Assembly: GCA_963825075.1 (NCBI GenBank)
Contig: CAWGRX010000035.1
Span: forward strand, 186,001-250,000
Direction of reading: 5' to 3'
DNA length: 64,000 bases
From: CAWAVN01 sp963825075
Lineage (GTDB): Bacteria > Planctomycetota > Planctomycetia > Planctomycetales > Planctomycetaceae
Positions 43,567 through 52,432 of the stretch are shown piece by piece (the stretch's first letter is position 1; each line of letters begins with the position of its first letter). The position numbers were made by a program, and so were the translations under genes. The notes beneath the pieces are model-generated. The model did not search any database, was not told where the DNA came from, and worked only from the letters and a program-made list of their open reading frames with translations.

Positions 43567-44520
43567 GTGGATTTTCCAACTGATCCTCATCCAGCAGAAC
43601 ACGCTCCAATCCCTCTAACTCCCGAATCGGCGGAGCCGTGTCCGACGCCGCTTTCGACGGCCGAGGTGTTTGAATCCTTCGACCGGGAAGCCACTGCGTG
43701 GGAAATCGCGGCACCGGAGGGTTCCATCACGGGCCAAGCCATCGGTCATGGGCCGCCGTTATATTTCTTGAACGGCTTGGAAGGCGGAAGCGAGTTGTTT
43801 CGATTGTTGGCTTGGCTGTTGCGGGAAGATTTTCGCTGTGTGCTTTACGATCCATTGCCGCGGACAATTTCCGCTTCGGCCAACCCCCAGGATCCCGCAG
43901 CGGTGCCGGAGGTTGGGGAACTTCTCGCGGTGGCGGAGCATTTCGATGAGGGACCCGCTACGCTCTACGGCACGGGCTTTGGCGGCTGGGTCGCCTTGGC
44001 TGCGATGCTGACCGATCCAGCGTGCTTCCGCGCGGCGGTGCTTCAGGGGGCTTATGCGAATCGCCGATTGAAACTCTTGGAACGAGGACTGCTCTGGGCG
44101 GCCAAACGATCGAACCGGACGCTCAAAGACGTTCCCGGTTGGCGCAAGGTGTTCCGGCAAAACCACAGGCATTGGTTTCCGCCGTTCGATGCGGACCGCT
44201 GGTTGATCTTCCAATACATCGCCGGCCGCGTGCCGGTGCGGACCATCGCGGAACGCCTGGCTCCATTGCAGAGAGTACAGGTTACGCCTCGGCTTCCCGA
44301 GATCGCCCTTCCCGTGCTTTGCCTAAAAACCGAAGGCGAAGGCAAACTCCTCGATCGGCGTCAACATGAGTTGGAACAATCGCTGCCTCATTGCCAGGTG
44401 GAATGGCTGCAAAACTCCGGCCTGGTTCCCCACTGGACGCACCCGCATCGAGTCGCCAAAATCATTCGGCAGTTTGCAGGCCTCACCGCCGAATCCCCGC
44501 AGCCTGCCTCTTCCGTCTGA
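43567..44520 (+). CDS. Alpha/beta hydrolase-fold protein lacking the nucleophile Ser
   Basis: About 317 residues from a GTG at 43567 (a TTG at 43543 is possible). The fold is clear: PPLYFLNGLEGGSELFRLLAWLL near 60-80 (oxyanion strand), RCVLYDPLPR near 88, then ATLYGTGFGGWVALAAML near 130-147. That last motif is the nucleophile elbow G-x-S-x-G, but the Ser is Gly (YGTGFGG). The expected Asp (PVLCLKTEGEGKLLD) region is present and the C-terminal His may be LVPHWTHPHR. So it is probably a non-catalytic member or binding protein. It sits between the EIIA-type regulator and the permeases. Confidence 0.8.
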   Translation: MDFPTDPHPAEHAPIPLTPESAEPCPTPLSTAEVFESFDREATAWEIAAPEGSITGQAIGHGPPLYFLNGLEGGSELFRLLAWLLREDFRCVLYDPLPRTISASANPQDPAAVPEVGELLAVAEHFDEGPATLYGTGFGGWVALAAMLTDPACFRAAVLQGAYANRRLKLLERGLLWAAKRSNRTLKDVPGWRKVFRQNHRHWFPPFDADRWLIFQYIAGRVPVRTIAERLAPLQRVQVTPRLPEIALPVLCLKTEGEGKLLDRRQHELEQSLPHCQVEWLQNSGLVPHWTHPHRVAKIIRQFAGLTAESPQPASSV

Positions 44521-44564
44521 TTTCTTATTCAAGTCTTCTCGTTCCTTCGCCAACGCTCTGATCC

Positions 44565-45569
44565 ATGTCCTCCGCCGCCGTGCCGAGTCCCTCGCTGTTT
44601 TCCCGGATCGCCCCGGCACTTGGGCTTAGGCTGTTGTGTTTGGCGGCGGGGAATTTGCTTTTGATCGGCTACATCTTCGGCTATACGTGGTTGACGCCGA
44701 ACACCAGTTTCACCGTGGAACTCTCGCAGTTTCCCGCCGGGGCCGCTCCGCTGTTGCTCGCCGGCTTGGGGTTGACGGGGATCGTTTACACCGGCGGGAT
44801 CGACCTTTCCATCGGTTCCATCGTGGTGATGTGCGGGACCGTGTTCGGGATTCTGTTTGAACGCGGCTTCCCGCCCGGCCCCTGTTTCGCCGGCTGCTGG
44901 CTGACGGCGGTGGTGCTGTCTTCGTTCAATGGTTGGCTGATCCGCTGGCTCCGCATCCCGGCGATTATTGTGACCTTGGGCATGTTCAAATTCTACCGCG
45001 GATTCGCGCTACTCTTGGCGCACTGGCACGATGCCGATTTCTCCGGGCAGTTTTCGGTCCCCGAAGCGTTTCGCGCTCCCGGCGTTGACTGGGCGGGTTG
45101 GATTCTCCTCGCCGGCGTCGCGATCGCGGCTGTTTTGGAATGCTTCGGCAAACATCCCCGGCTGTGGCTCGCCGTGGGCAACTCCGCAGAAGCCTGCCGA
45201 TTGAAAGGCTTAAGTCCCGATGGCATCAAACAATCCGCCTTCCTCGCCGGCGGCGTGTTTCTCGGCTTGGGGGCTTTGATCTTCGTCACCAAGGGCCTGA
45301 CCATCGAACCCAACCGCATCGCCCAGAACTTTGAACTGCAAGTCATCGGGGCCGTGGTGCTCGGCGGGACGAACATCTTCGGCGGCGAAGGCAGCTACCT
45401 GGGCACGCTGTTGGGCGGGTGCTTGTTGTACTTTATCGAAAAGGCCATCCTGTACGCAGGCGTGAGCGAGTATTGGCAAATCGCGGTGCAGGGGGCATTG
45501 ATCCTGACTGTGATCGGGCTGGACTGCGTGCTGCACCGGAAGCGAAAGTTGATGGAAGAACTGCGATGA
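44565..45569 (+). CDS. RbsC-type ABC transporter permease (first of two)
   Basis: 334 residues with about nine membrane spans. The branched-chain amino acid/ribose permease family signatures are present: GIVYTGGIDLSIGSIVVMCG near 66-85, LRIPAIIVTLGMFKFYRGFALLL near 130, and LQVIGAVVLGGTNIFGGEGSYLGTLLGGCLL near 257-287. Such subunits import sugars with a CUT2-type ATPase and a periplasmic binding protein. Neither partner is adjacent in the window. It overlaps the second permease by ATGA, so the two make a heterodimeric channel. Confidence 0.9.
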   Translation: MSSAAVPSPSLFSRIAPALGLRLLCLAAGNLLLIGYIFGYTWLTPNTSFTVELSQFPAGAAPLLLAGLGLTGIVYTGGIDLSIGSIVVMCGTVFGILFERGFPPGPCFAGCWLTAVVLSSFNGWLIRWLRIPAIIVTLGMFKFYRGFALLLAHWHDADFSGQFSVPEAFRAPGVDWAGWILLAGVAIAAVLECFGKHPRLWLAVGNSAEACRLKGLSPDGIKQSAFLAGGVFLGLGALIFVTKGLTIEPNRIAQNFELQVIGAVVLGGTNIFGGEGSYLGTLLGGCLLYFIEKAILYAGVSEYWQIAVQGALILTVIGLDCVLHRKRKLMEELR

Positions 45570-46546
45570 GATTTCGCCAGGCCGTGTTGCCCCTGTTGCT
45601 GTTGGCGGTCTTCGCCGGCTTTCTGCCTTGGAGCGGGATCCGCTTCGATAGCCCGGCGAATTTCGCGTTCGGCCTGTGGTTGTATTGGCAGGATGTGCTC
45701 ACCCAAGCCGCGCCGCTGTTGGTGTTGGCCCTGGGGATGACGGCGGTGTTGATGACGGCGGGGATTGATCTTTCGGTGGGTTCGATGACCGCTCTCATCG
45801 CGTGCGTGATGTCCACCTTTGACGGCGGGCCAAGTTTTTGGACCACGGCCGTTCCGATCGGATTCTTGATCGCGATTTTGCTTGGGACATTGAACGGAAC
45901 GCTCATCGCCTGGATGGACATTCCGCCGATCATCGCCACCTTGGGCACGCTGTTTTTCTATCGCGGACTGTGTTACGTCGTCCGCCAAAGCCAGGAGTCC
46001 GATGTGTTCAACGATGTCCCCTCCTGGGGAATGCTTCCCGATTACACCTGGTTCGGCGAGTTTCCCGGGGCGATTCTCACAGCCTCGGGGCTGCTGTTGT
46101 TGGCGGGCGTCTGGTTTTATTGGTCCCGCTGGCGGCGGGAATTGTTGATGCTCGGCGGCAACCGCATCGCCGCCCGCTATGCGGGAATCCCGGTTTATTT
46201 TCGGCTGTTTCAGGTGTATGGGCTGATGGGAGCCTGCGCCTTTGTGGCCGCGATTCTGGGCACCGCCCGCGAAGGCTCGGTCTCGGCCAGTTGGCAAATG
46301 GGGTTGGAACTCCAGGTCATCGTGGCGGTCGTGCTCGGCGGAACCCGCGTGGACGGCGGCTACGGATCGGTGTGGGGATCGCTCATCGGCGTGCTGTTGG
46401 TCACGGTGCTCGATGAAGGCCTCCGCATGATCGAGCAATCCGACCTCGAACCGGTGATGCTGGGGCTGCTATTGATCCTCGGCGTCCGGCTGAATCACTC
46501 TTCGACTTTTTCACGCTTCGACTCCGCCAAAGGCAGCAGTTCGTAG
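45566..46546 (+). CDS. RbsC-type ABC transporter permease (second of two)
   Basis: 326 residues from the ATG at 45566 that overlaps the previous stop (ATGA). Same family as its neighbour: MTAVLMTAGIDLSVGSMTAL near 60-80, MDIPPIIATLGTLFFYRGLCYVV near 117, and LQVIVAVVLGGTRVDGGYGSVWGSLIGVLLVTVLDEGL near 250-287. The two proteins are diverged and so form a heterodimer. The last 17 residues, after LLLILGVRLN, lie in a 52-nt overlap with the convergent gene at 46495 and look accidental (SRFDSAKGSSS). Confidence 0.9.
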   Translation: MRFRQAVLPLLLLAVFAGFLPWSGIRFDSPANFAFGLWLYWQDVLTQAAPLLVLALGMTAVLMTAGIDLSVGSMTALIACVMSTFDGGPSFWTTAVPIGFLIAILLGTLNGTLIAWMDIPPIIATLGTLFFYRGLCYVVRQSQESDVFNDVPSWGMLPDYTWFGEFPGAILTASGLLLLAGVWFYWSRWRRELLMLGGNRIAARYAGIPVYFRLFQVYGLMGACAFVAAILGTAREGSVSASWQMGLELQVIVAVVLGGTRVDGGYGSVWGSLIGVLLVTVLDEGLRMIEQSDLEPVMLGLLLILGVRLNHSSTFSRFDSAKGSSS

Positions 46547-48285
46547 ATGTCGATTTCCGCGTGGTTGTCGCTGAATCGCCATTTTAAGCGCTTGGCGACT
46601 TGGGGATCGTGTTCGATCTCCTGCCGGCGAATCGTGCCGCGGAACACGATGCAATACCGGGTGCCGCTGGCTTCCAGGAGGTTCAGACTATCGACAAAGG
46701 GGAAAGCGGCCATCGCCAGTTTCAGCGTCAAAAACCGCTCCGGGAAAAAGCCGGAATAGCCGTTAACCAACGGCCGATGATGCCGCATGCCGTAGTACAT
46801 CCACACCGTCGTGCCGAAATAAGCCTTGGCGTTGCCCCCTTTGGGGAAAGGCACACAAGCCAGCGCCGCGTCGGGCGGCGTGTGCGTTCTCACCCAAGTG
46901 ATCCAAGCTTGATTCTCTTCGTCGCTGGGCAATTCAAACAAATGTTGCCAATCGGGCCAGACTTCCATCACCGCCAGAATCCCCACGACTAATAAAGAAG
47001 CCGTTAAACCTTGCCGCCACCAGGCAGCGCTTGCCAGCAATTTCATTTTTGGAGAAACATCCGCTTCGCGGTGACTCCACAGCAATTGGCGAAGACCATT
47101 CAAACTGATGGCGGCGAGTAACACGATGCCCATTTGCGAAAATACCACGAACCGATAGACGTTCCGGGCCATCGCCATGCCGGGGTAGTAGAGGCGAATC
47201 CATTCGTAAGGCGTCCAATCCCCCAAATGAAACTTCGGCCCCATCGCGAGAAACAGGCTCAGCAGGGTGAACAGCGTCAAGAACAAAGTCAGCCGCCGGA
47301 GCGTGGGATCGCAGACCCCGCAGAGAATTCCGAATACCGCCAGCCCCATCTTGAGATAGCCCGGCGCGAGGGTCCAACCGGACCGGCCGGGATCGACGAA
47401 TTGGCGGATCGGCAAAAGTTGAGGCGTTGGGGTGGCGGTGAAGTCGCCCCACTCGGCGGAGAGGCGTTCGATCAACTCCGGCGGGCGTTCCCAGTCATGC
47501 TGCTTCGAGACTTCCCGCTGCACGTAGATCATGGGGCCGATCAACAGCAGACACCACGCCGCGCCGGGAACAAGCCGCGGCCAGGTTCGCCAGTTCCACA
47601 GGTTTCGCCCCAATAAAAATGCGCCGGTCAGAATCAACACCAGGCTCAAAAACAGGCCGTAATAATTGCACAGAAAATAAGTCACCGCGAACGCCGTGCC
47701 CAAAGCCAGGCTGCGCAGGACGCTGGGCGAATCCCCGAACAGGGCCAAAGCATGGATCGTCCAGACGATGCCGAAGAGCGGTACGAGTTGAATCACCCCC
47801 AACTGCCAATGCACGTAAGGCAGCATGACCATCATCGCCCCGCCGGTCCAAGCGGCGAATCGCGAGCCGGTATATCGCCGGAGCAATCGACTGGTCGCCA
47901 CGCCGGTGAGAGACAGCCCCAACAGCAGATAAAGGTTGTAAGCGGCCGCCTCCGTCCCGCCGGCCCAAACCACGGGAGCCATCAGCCCCATCGTCGGCTG
48001 CGGCTCGGAGAAGGCAAACGCATCCGGCGTCGGATAAAAAATCGGCGCATCCCAGTAATCCTGAAAACCCGCTCCGGCCCGGTCGATGTTCCACCACAGC
48101 GTCCACAGGTTGAACAATGGCACCGTTTCCACCGGTTCCATGCCCACGGGAAGATGGGTGGTCCAGGATGTCGCGAGCGGCCAGGTCGCCGCCATGGCCA
48201 ATAGCCCAAACATCAGCCATTCGCCGAGAAATTTCCCCGCTAAAGCGGAGGAAGAGCGGACCCGCTCTATCGAGAACCTCATCAT
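46495..48285 (-). CDS. GT-C-like multi-pass membrane protein
   Basis: About 596 residues from ATGs at 48285/48282; an in-frame ATG at 48345 lies inside the upstream terminator and is less likely. About eleven membrane spans precede a C-terminal soluble domain of about 130 residues (ENQAWITWVRTHTPPDAALACVPFPKGGNAKAYFGTTVW onward). Such a layout, with a first outside loop containing NLWTLWWNIDRAGAGFQDYWDAPIFYP, is that of GT-C/PMT-like lipid-sugar-dependent glycosyltransferases. The usual acidic DD or DE near the first loop is seen only as NID. Probable envelope glycosylation. Ends 52 nt inside the convergent permease gene. Confidence 0.72.
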   Translation of the reverse strand: MMRFSIERVRSSSALAGKFLGEWLMFGLLAMAATWPLATSWTTHLPVGMEPVETVPLFNLWTLWWNIDRAGAGFQDYWDAPIFYPTPDAFAFSEPQPTMGLMAPVVWAGGTEAAAYNLYLLLGLSLTGVATSRLLRRYTGSRFAAWTGGAMMVMLPYVHWQLGVIQLVPLFGIVWTIHALALFGDSPSVLRSLALGTAFAVTYFLCNYYGLFLSLVLILTGAFLLGRNLWNWRTWPRLVPGAAWCLLLIGPMIYVQREVSKQHDWERPPELIERLSAEWGDFTATPTPQLLPIRQFVDPGRSGWTLAPGYLKMGLAVFGILCGVCDPTLRRLTLFLTLFTLLSLFLAMGPKFHLGDWTPYEWIRLYYPGMAMARNVYRFVVFSQMGIVLLAAISLNGLRQLLWSHREADVSPKMKLLASAAWWRQGLTASLLVVGILAVMEVWPDWQHLFELPSDEENQAWITWVRTHTPPDAALACVPFPKGGNAKAYFGTTVWMYYGMRHHRPLVNGYSGFFPERFLTLKLAMAAFPFVDSLNLLEASGTRYCIVFRGTIRRQEIEHDPQVAKRLKWRFSDNHAEIDIYELLPLAESKREKVEE

Positions 48286-48317
48286 GGAGGGAACAACAAA
48301 TCCAGTGAAAAAAAGAA

Positions 48318-48356
48318 AAACAGCCAACAAAAATCCTTTCCTCATGTTGGCTGTTT
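48318..48356 (-). terminator. Intrinsic terminator between the propeller and GT-C-like genes
   Basis: AAACAGCCAACA at 48318-48329 is the exact complement of 48345-48356. On the minus strand the stem is followed by TTCTTTTTTTC. It starts 31 nt after the stop of the gene at 48388. The next gene's upstream ATG lies in the stem, so its N-terminus would be encoded by the terminator. Confidence 0.85.
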
Positions 48357-48387
48357 AGGCGGGGAGATGCAAGAACGGCCGAACGAG

Positions 48388-49726
48388 TTACTCGCCGAGG
48401 CAATACAGGAATTTTTCCGTGCGGAGGTAGATTCGCGGCCCATCAAACAGAATGTTGCTGCTGAAGCGGTCGGTTTCGTTGATGCCGATTTCGTGATATT
48501 CCTTACCCGGCTCAAGCACCAAGGTTTTGCCGTTCCGACCGCTAATAAACACCAGATTCCCCGCCACGCTCACGCTCGAAAACAATTCACCCAAATCGAG
48601 CCGTTTGCGATAAACCATTTTTCCGGTCTTGGCATCCACGACATCCAACAGTCCCTTCCGGGTTCCGCCATACAGCAGGCCGTCGTGAAGCGCGGCCGAG
48701 GTCATCCGCTGGTCGCGCGTTGCGGAGGTTTCCCAAAGCTGTTCGACCTCGACGGGTTTTTCCAACGAACTTGGCAGCCGATAGGCTTTGATTTTGCCCG
48801 ACTCGTGGGCATAGATCACGCCGTCTTCGACCAGCGGGGAATTATCCGAGAGTTGGAATAATTTGTCTTTGAGCACCGCCCCGTTGGAAGCCTGCACCAG
48901 AGCACCCGACGGCGTGATGATCACATCCTCGCCCGCGACGCGGGTCACGACGGGCGTTCCATACTTGGCGGGAAGTTTCGTGCGCCAGATTTCGTTCCCG
49001 GTCATGGGATCCAAGGCGGTTAAATCCCGAAAATGCACGATCAACTTTCCGTCCGCCAACACAGGCGAGGCACTGTGGCCGAAGCCCTGGGCGCGGCCTC
49101 CAGATGCTTGATCCAAACCCGGTCGCCCGGTTCCGTGAAGGCGGCGACGATCCCCGTGCCAAAGCACACATAAACTCGCTTACCGTCGCAGATCGGCGTG
49201 GCCGCCGCGTTCCCCGCCCCACCGTGGCGCTCCTTCGGAAACTGCTGCTCATACTCCCGGCGGCGAGTTTCGACCGACTTCTGCTTTTCTTTGAGAGATG
49301 GGAGTTCCTTCGCCTCCGGGTCGGTTTTTTGGACTTCGCGAATTTGGTTCTGGATCTCCCGCCGCTCCTGATCGAATTTTTTCTGGGTGGCTTCGATCTC
49401 GGCGGCTTTTTGTTCGCCCAGGGCCTCGGCATAGCCGGCTTTTTTCTGCCAGAGAATTTCCCCGGTTTGCTGATCGATGCAAATGACCGTGGAAGGTTCC
49501 GACGACACAAATAGTCGCCCATGAGAAAGCACCGGCGACGCATAAGACCGGCTCGGCAATTCCGTCTTCCAGACGACGTTTGCCTCCTTCGACCAGGACC
49601 TGGGCGGCTGAGCATCGGGAAAACGCCCCGTCCCATCCCCCCGCCATCCGGAATCGCCCCAGACAAAAAACGGAGGAATCAACCAGCACAGAATCAATCC
49701 CAGGCAAAATCCTTTGGCGCATCCAT
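48388..49726 (-). CDS. Secreted PQQ-type beta-propeller protein, two single-base slips
   Basis: About 446 residues after repair. An ATG at 49726 and the following signal peptide (GFCLGLILCWLIPPFFVWG) are joined if one A is restored in the run at 49713-49715; a second slip in the run at 49089-49091 joins KHLEAAP to QGFGHSASPVLADGKLIVHF. Propeller units include YASPVLSHGRLFVSSEPSTVICIDQQTGEILW, ALDPMTGNEIWRTKLP and LLDVVDAKTGKMVYRK. A Glu/Lys/Gln-rich coiled coil of about 70 residues (AAEIEATQKKFDQERREIQN region) is inserted between the first blades. No PQQ ligand set is evident, so this is likely a structural propeller. Confidence 0.8.
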
Positions 49727-50398
49727 TTCAAAATTCCAGTTCGAGGTGCAGAATATGTCATTGATTGTCATAAAACGCGATGACAATCCTCCTTCTCTAA
49801 TTGACGCAAGATCCGTTCCGGTTACGGAGACAAAGATTTCCCACGGCCAATCAATCCTAACGAAGAACCCGCAACCGGTGTGCGCAATTTTGCGCGGTCC
49901 CGCGCCGGAAAATCCGAAATCCGAATCTCGAAATCCGAGACAAATTCCAATGACCGAAATTCCAATCTCAGTAATTCCAAATTTCGTGTGATTATGGCGC
50001 GGCCGTCTCTGCCGCATTGTTTAGCAGACGAGACGCCTGCGCCAAAAGAATTGAGGGCCGAAGGTCCTTTTCCGTAATTTGGAACTACTGAATCTCCCAA
50101 ACCCTGGGCGTCGGCTGTGTTTTGTGATGGGACGGATTTGTTTGGGACATTCGGATTTGGGATTTTGAATTTGCTTGCGATTTCGGATTTCGTGCTTCGG
50201 ATTTTCACTAGAAAACGCGCAGAATTGCCCACGCGCATCTAGTCGTCAGGAAAACAGGTTGCATGATCGGGCATTCGTCGCTATGTTTCCCGCCTCTCCA
50301 CTTTTCCCGATCAGAAAAATTCCTTTCGGTGAAACCTCCGCAATGGACCGATCCGTTTATGCGCTGCGGGTTGGCATTGGCGGACGGGCGAAAGCTCC
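49727..50398. other. Gene-free stretch dominated by repeats
   Basis: No coding sequence supported. 49909-50206 is family D repeat; the hairpin at 49996-50045 lies inside it. The 49730-49900 part is unremarkable, with a short GCGCAATTTTGCGC palindrome at 49883-49896. 50207-50398 is the leader of the oxidoreductase gene and shows no clear promoter. Confidence 0.5.
49909..50206. repeat. Repeat family D, widely separated inverted arms
   Basis: Left arm 49909-49985 (AAAATCCGAAATCCGAATCTCG and following); right arm about 50140-50206 (GGATTTGTTTGGGACATTCG, then GATTTCGGATTTCG and GCTTCGGATTTTC). Between them lies a hairpin, TGGCGC (49996-50001) and CGTCTC (50005-50010) paired with GAGACG (50031-50036) and GCGCCA (50040-50045). 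Confidence 0.75.
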
Positions 50399-51295
50399 AT
50401 GTTGCGCTTAGGCCTCGTTGATTTCGATTCTTCGCACTCGGTCGAGTTCACCCGGCGGCTGAACCAGGTCGGCGTGAGTCGGGACCAATTTGTCTCTGGA
50501 GCAAAGGTCGTGTTGGGATCGCCCGGCGTGTCGCGGATGTCGCCCGAACGGATTGCTCCCCATGCAAAAAGCCTCTCGGAATGCGGCGTGGAATTCGTGG
50601 ATTCGCCCGAACAAATGCTCGGCCGCGTGGATGGCATTTTAGTGCTTTCCGTCTGCGGGCAAGAGCATCTAAAAGGAGCCAGGCCGTTTTTGGAAGCCGG
50701 CGTCCCCGCCTTTGTCGATAAACCTTTCGCGTGTTCCCAGGCCGATGCGCGGGAGATGGCGGAACTGGCAAAGCAAACCGGATCGCTCCTCTGGAGCAGC
50801 TCCGCTTTGCGGTTTGCCGAGGAAGTTCAATCGCTGACGGCGGAAGATTCACAGTTCGGCGCGGTCCGGGGGGCGATGACGTTCGGCCCCGCGCAGCGGG
50901 CGGAGGAAAATCCGGGATTACTCCATTACGGAATCCACGCGGCCGAGGTCCTGTTCGCGTTGATGGGGGCCGATTGCGAACAGGTCTCCTGCCTCCACCG
51001 GCCCAATGTGGATTTGGTTTCGGCGACGTTTTCCGAGAATCGGCTGGCGAGTCTGCGGGGCCTCAGGTCGGGCAGCCGGGCTTATGGTTTCACGGCCTTC
51101 TGCGAAAACGGCATCTTGCATCAACTCGTTTCCACGCGATACGCCTATCGGAATCTCTGCCGGGCCATCGTGGATTCTTTTCAGACCGGACAGGCTCCCG
51201 TGCCTATGGAAACCACTCTCACCTTGATTCGTTTCCTCTTAGCCGCCCGCGAAAGCGAACAAGCCGGCGGCCGGTTTGTTTCCCTTAACTCTTAG
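50399..51295 (+). CDS. Gfo/Idh/MocA-family oxidoreductase
   Basis: 298 residues, with an N-terminal Rossmann half (LRLGLVDFDSSHSVEFTRRL, VDGILVLSVCGQEHLKGARPFLEAGVPAFVDKPFACSQADAREMAELA). The conserved EKP motif appears as DKP (near 112), keeping the Lys thought to be catalytic. The second half (about 135-290) is the mixed beta-sheet domain with GLLHYGIHAAEVLFALMGADCEQV, where the His/Tyr pair sits. The glycine-rich nucleotide loop is degenerate (no GxGxxG), so NAD(P) binding may differ. The sugar or polyol substrate is unknown. Single gene. Confidence 0.82.
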   Translation: MLRLGLVDFDSSHSVEFTRRLNQVGVSRDQFVSGAKVVLGSPGVSRMSPERIAPHAKSLSECGVEFVDSPEQMLGRVDGILVLSVCGQEHLKGARPFLEAGVPAFVDKPFACSQADAREMAELAKQTGSLLWSSSALRFAEEVQSLTAEDSQFGAVRGAMTFGPAQRAEENPGLLHYGIHAAEVLFALMGADCEQVSCLHRPNVDLVSATFSENRLASLRGLRSGSRAYGFTAFCENGILHQLVSTRYAYRNLCRAIVDSFQTGQAPVPMETTLTLIRFLLAARESEQAGGRFVSLNS

Positions 51296-51400
51296 GATCA
51301 GCCATCCAACAATTTTCGGATTGATCGGTCGCAGGGCGGCTAGCCGCGCTAGCCCCGGTTCGTGGGATAACCGGACGCAAGCGCGTTCCGGCTGATGATC
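51296..51400. repeat. Dispersed hairpin repeat, family A (long copy)
   Basis: Starts GATCAGCC (51296-51303) and ends GGCTGATGATC (51390-51400). GGCGGCTAGCCGCGCTAGCC in the centre is itself self-complementary, and CCGGTT/AACCGG flank a short loop. It follows the oxidoreductase stop by one base. Confidence 0.8.
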
Positions 51401-51473
51401 GAACAGATCTTCCCTTAGCCAAACACATCTCTCGCCAATCTCTCTCAAACGCAATCGCGACAAGGAGGTCGTC

Positions 51474-52310
51474 ATGTTATTTCGCCCCATGTCTTGGATT
51501 TTGTGCATCGTCTGCGTGCTTTTCTTCTGCGGGCAGGCGCTCGCCCAGGAGTTTCGGATTTATACGCGGGTTTACGATGCCGGGACCGCTCAGAATGGTC
51601 GGCCCGCGATGATCGGCAGCAGCTTGTCGCTGTTCCACGCGGGCAAAGTTTACGACCACGTGGAAAACGAACAAGAAAGCGAAGTCATCATCTTTGAACC
51701 GGCTCATCAGCGGTTCACGATTCTGAGCACCTCCCGCGGTTTAGCGACCACAGCGCACTTTGATGAAATCAAGCGGAAGCTCAAACTGGCTCGGAACGTG
51801 ACGACCGAGCACATCAAGGGGCTGCTCCGGCGGCAGCCGCCCGCTTCCGAGGAGGTGGTAGCGAAGCTGCGATTTCCGATCGACCCCCAGTTCCGCGAAT
51901 CGTTCGATCCCGCCAAACACCAACTGGTCTGCTCCAGTCCCTATCTGACATACACGGTCCAGTGCGCAAAGGTCGAGGAGCCGAAAACGGCCGAGTTCTA
52001 TTTGAACTATGCGGATTGGATCGCCCGGTTGAACTACGTGATGCATCCGCAGGCGCTCTATCCGAAATCCCGGCTGGCTTTGAACGAGCATCTCCGGGCC
52101 CGTCGCCAAATGCCGGTGCAGGTGGATTTGGAAGCCAGCATTGGAATGCCGATTCATCTGCGGGCGGAACATCAAATTCATTGGAAGCTCGATGCCACCG
52201 ACCGCAGCTTGATTCACGAATGGGAATCGCTTTTGCGAAGCGACACGACCCGGCAGGTCACGTTCCAGGAATACCAGCGAACACTGCTGATTAGCCACAA
52301 CGACCGCTAA
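51474..52310 (+). CDS. Secreted protein, unknown function
   Basis: 278 residues. AAGGAGG lies 6 nt before the ATG, one of the best sites in the window. A signal peptide (MSWILCIVCVLFFCGQALA) is followed by a beta-rich segment (EFRIYTRVYDAGT, SSLSLFHAGKVYDHVENEQESEVIIFEPAHQRFTIL) that reads like a periplasmic YfgD/LolA-type sheet, then an alpha-helical middle (LKLARNVTTEHIKGLLR), and a second beta region. I recognise no named family. It stands alone, with a family A repeat upstream and a family F repeat downstream. Confidence 0.65.
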   Translation: MLFRPMSWILCIVCVLFFCGQALAQEFRIYTRVYDAGTAQNGRPAMIGSSLSLFHAGKVYDHVENEQESEVIIFEPAHQRFTILSTSRGLATTAHFDEIKRKLKLARNVTTEHIKGLLRRQPPASEEVVAKLRFPIDPQFRESFDPAKHQLVCSSPYLTYTVQCAKVEEPKTAEFYLNYADWIARLNYVMHPQALYPKSRLALNEHLRARRQMPVQVDLEASIGMPIHLRAEHQIHWKLDATDRSLIHEWESLLRSDTTRQVTFQEYQRTLLISHNDR

Positions 52311-52385
52311 ATGTCGGCACGCCAATTCGCCCGGTAAGCGGAGAGCAAAGAGCGGAGAGCCGATCCGGTTTTCCGGCTCTTCGCA

Positions 52386-52428
52386 TTCCACTTTGTGGCC
52401 TTTGCTCCTGTGTGGCCTTTGCCCCTTG
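52386..52428. repeat. Dispersed repeat, family F
   Basis: Second copy of the 23-nt sequence ending GGCCTTTGCTCC found at 6112, again followed by a shortened second unit (GGCCTTTGCCCC). Just upstream GAGAGCCG and CGGCTCTTC can pair. Confidence 0.75.
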
Positions 52429-52432
52429 AAGA

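Noticed and set aside
48285..48345. Start of the GT-C-like gene at 48345
   Set aside because: The ATG lies in the stem of a perfect terminator, and the extra residues would be encoded by terminator sequence. I preferred 48285/48282, but this is not proven.
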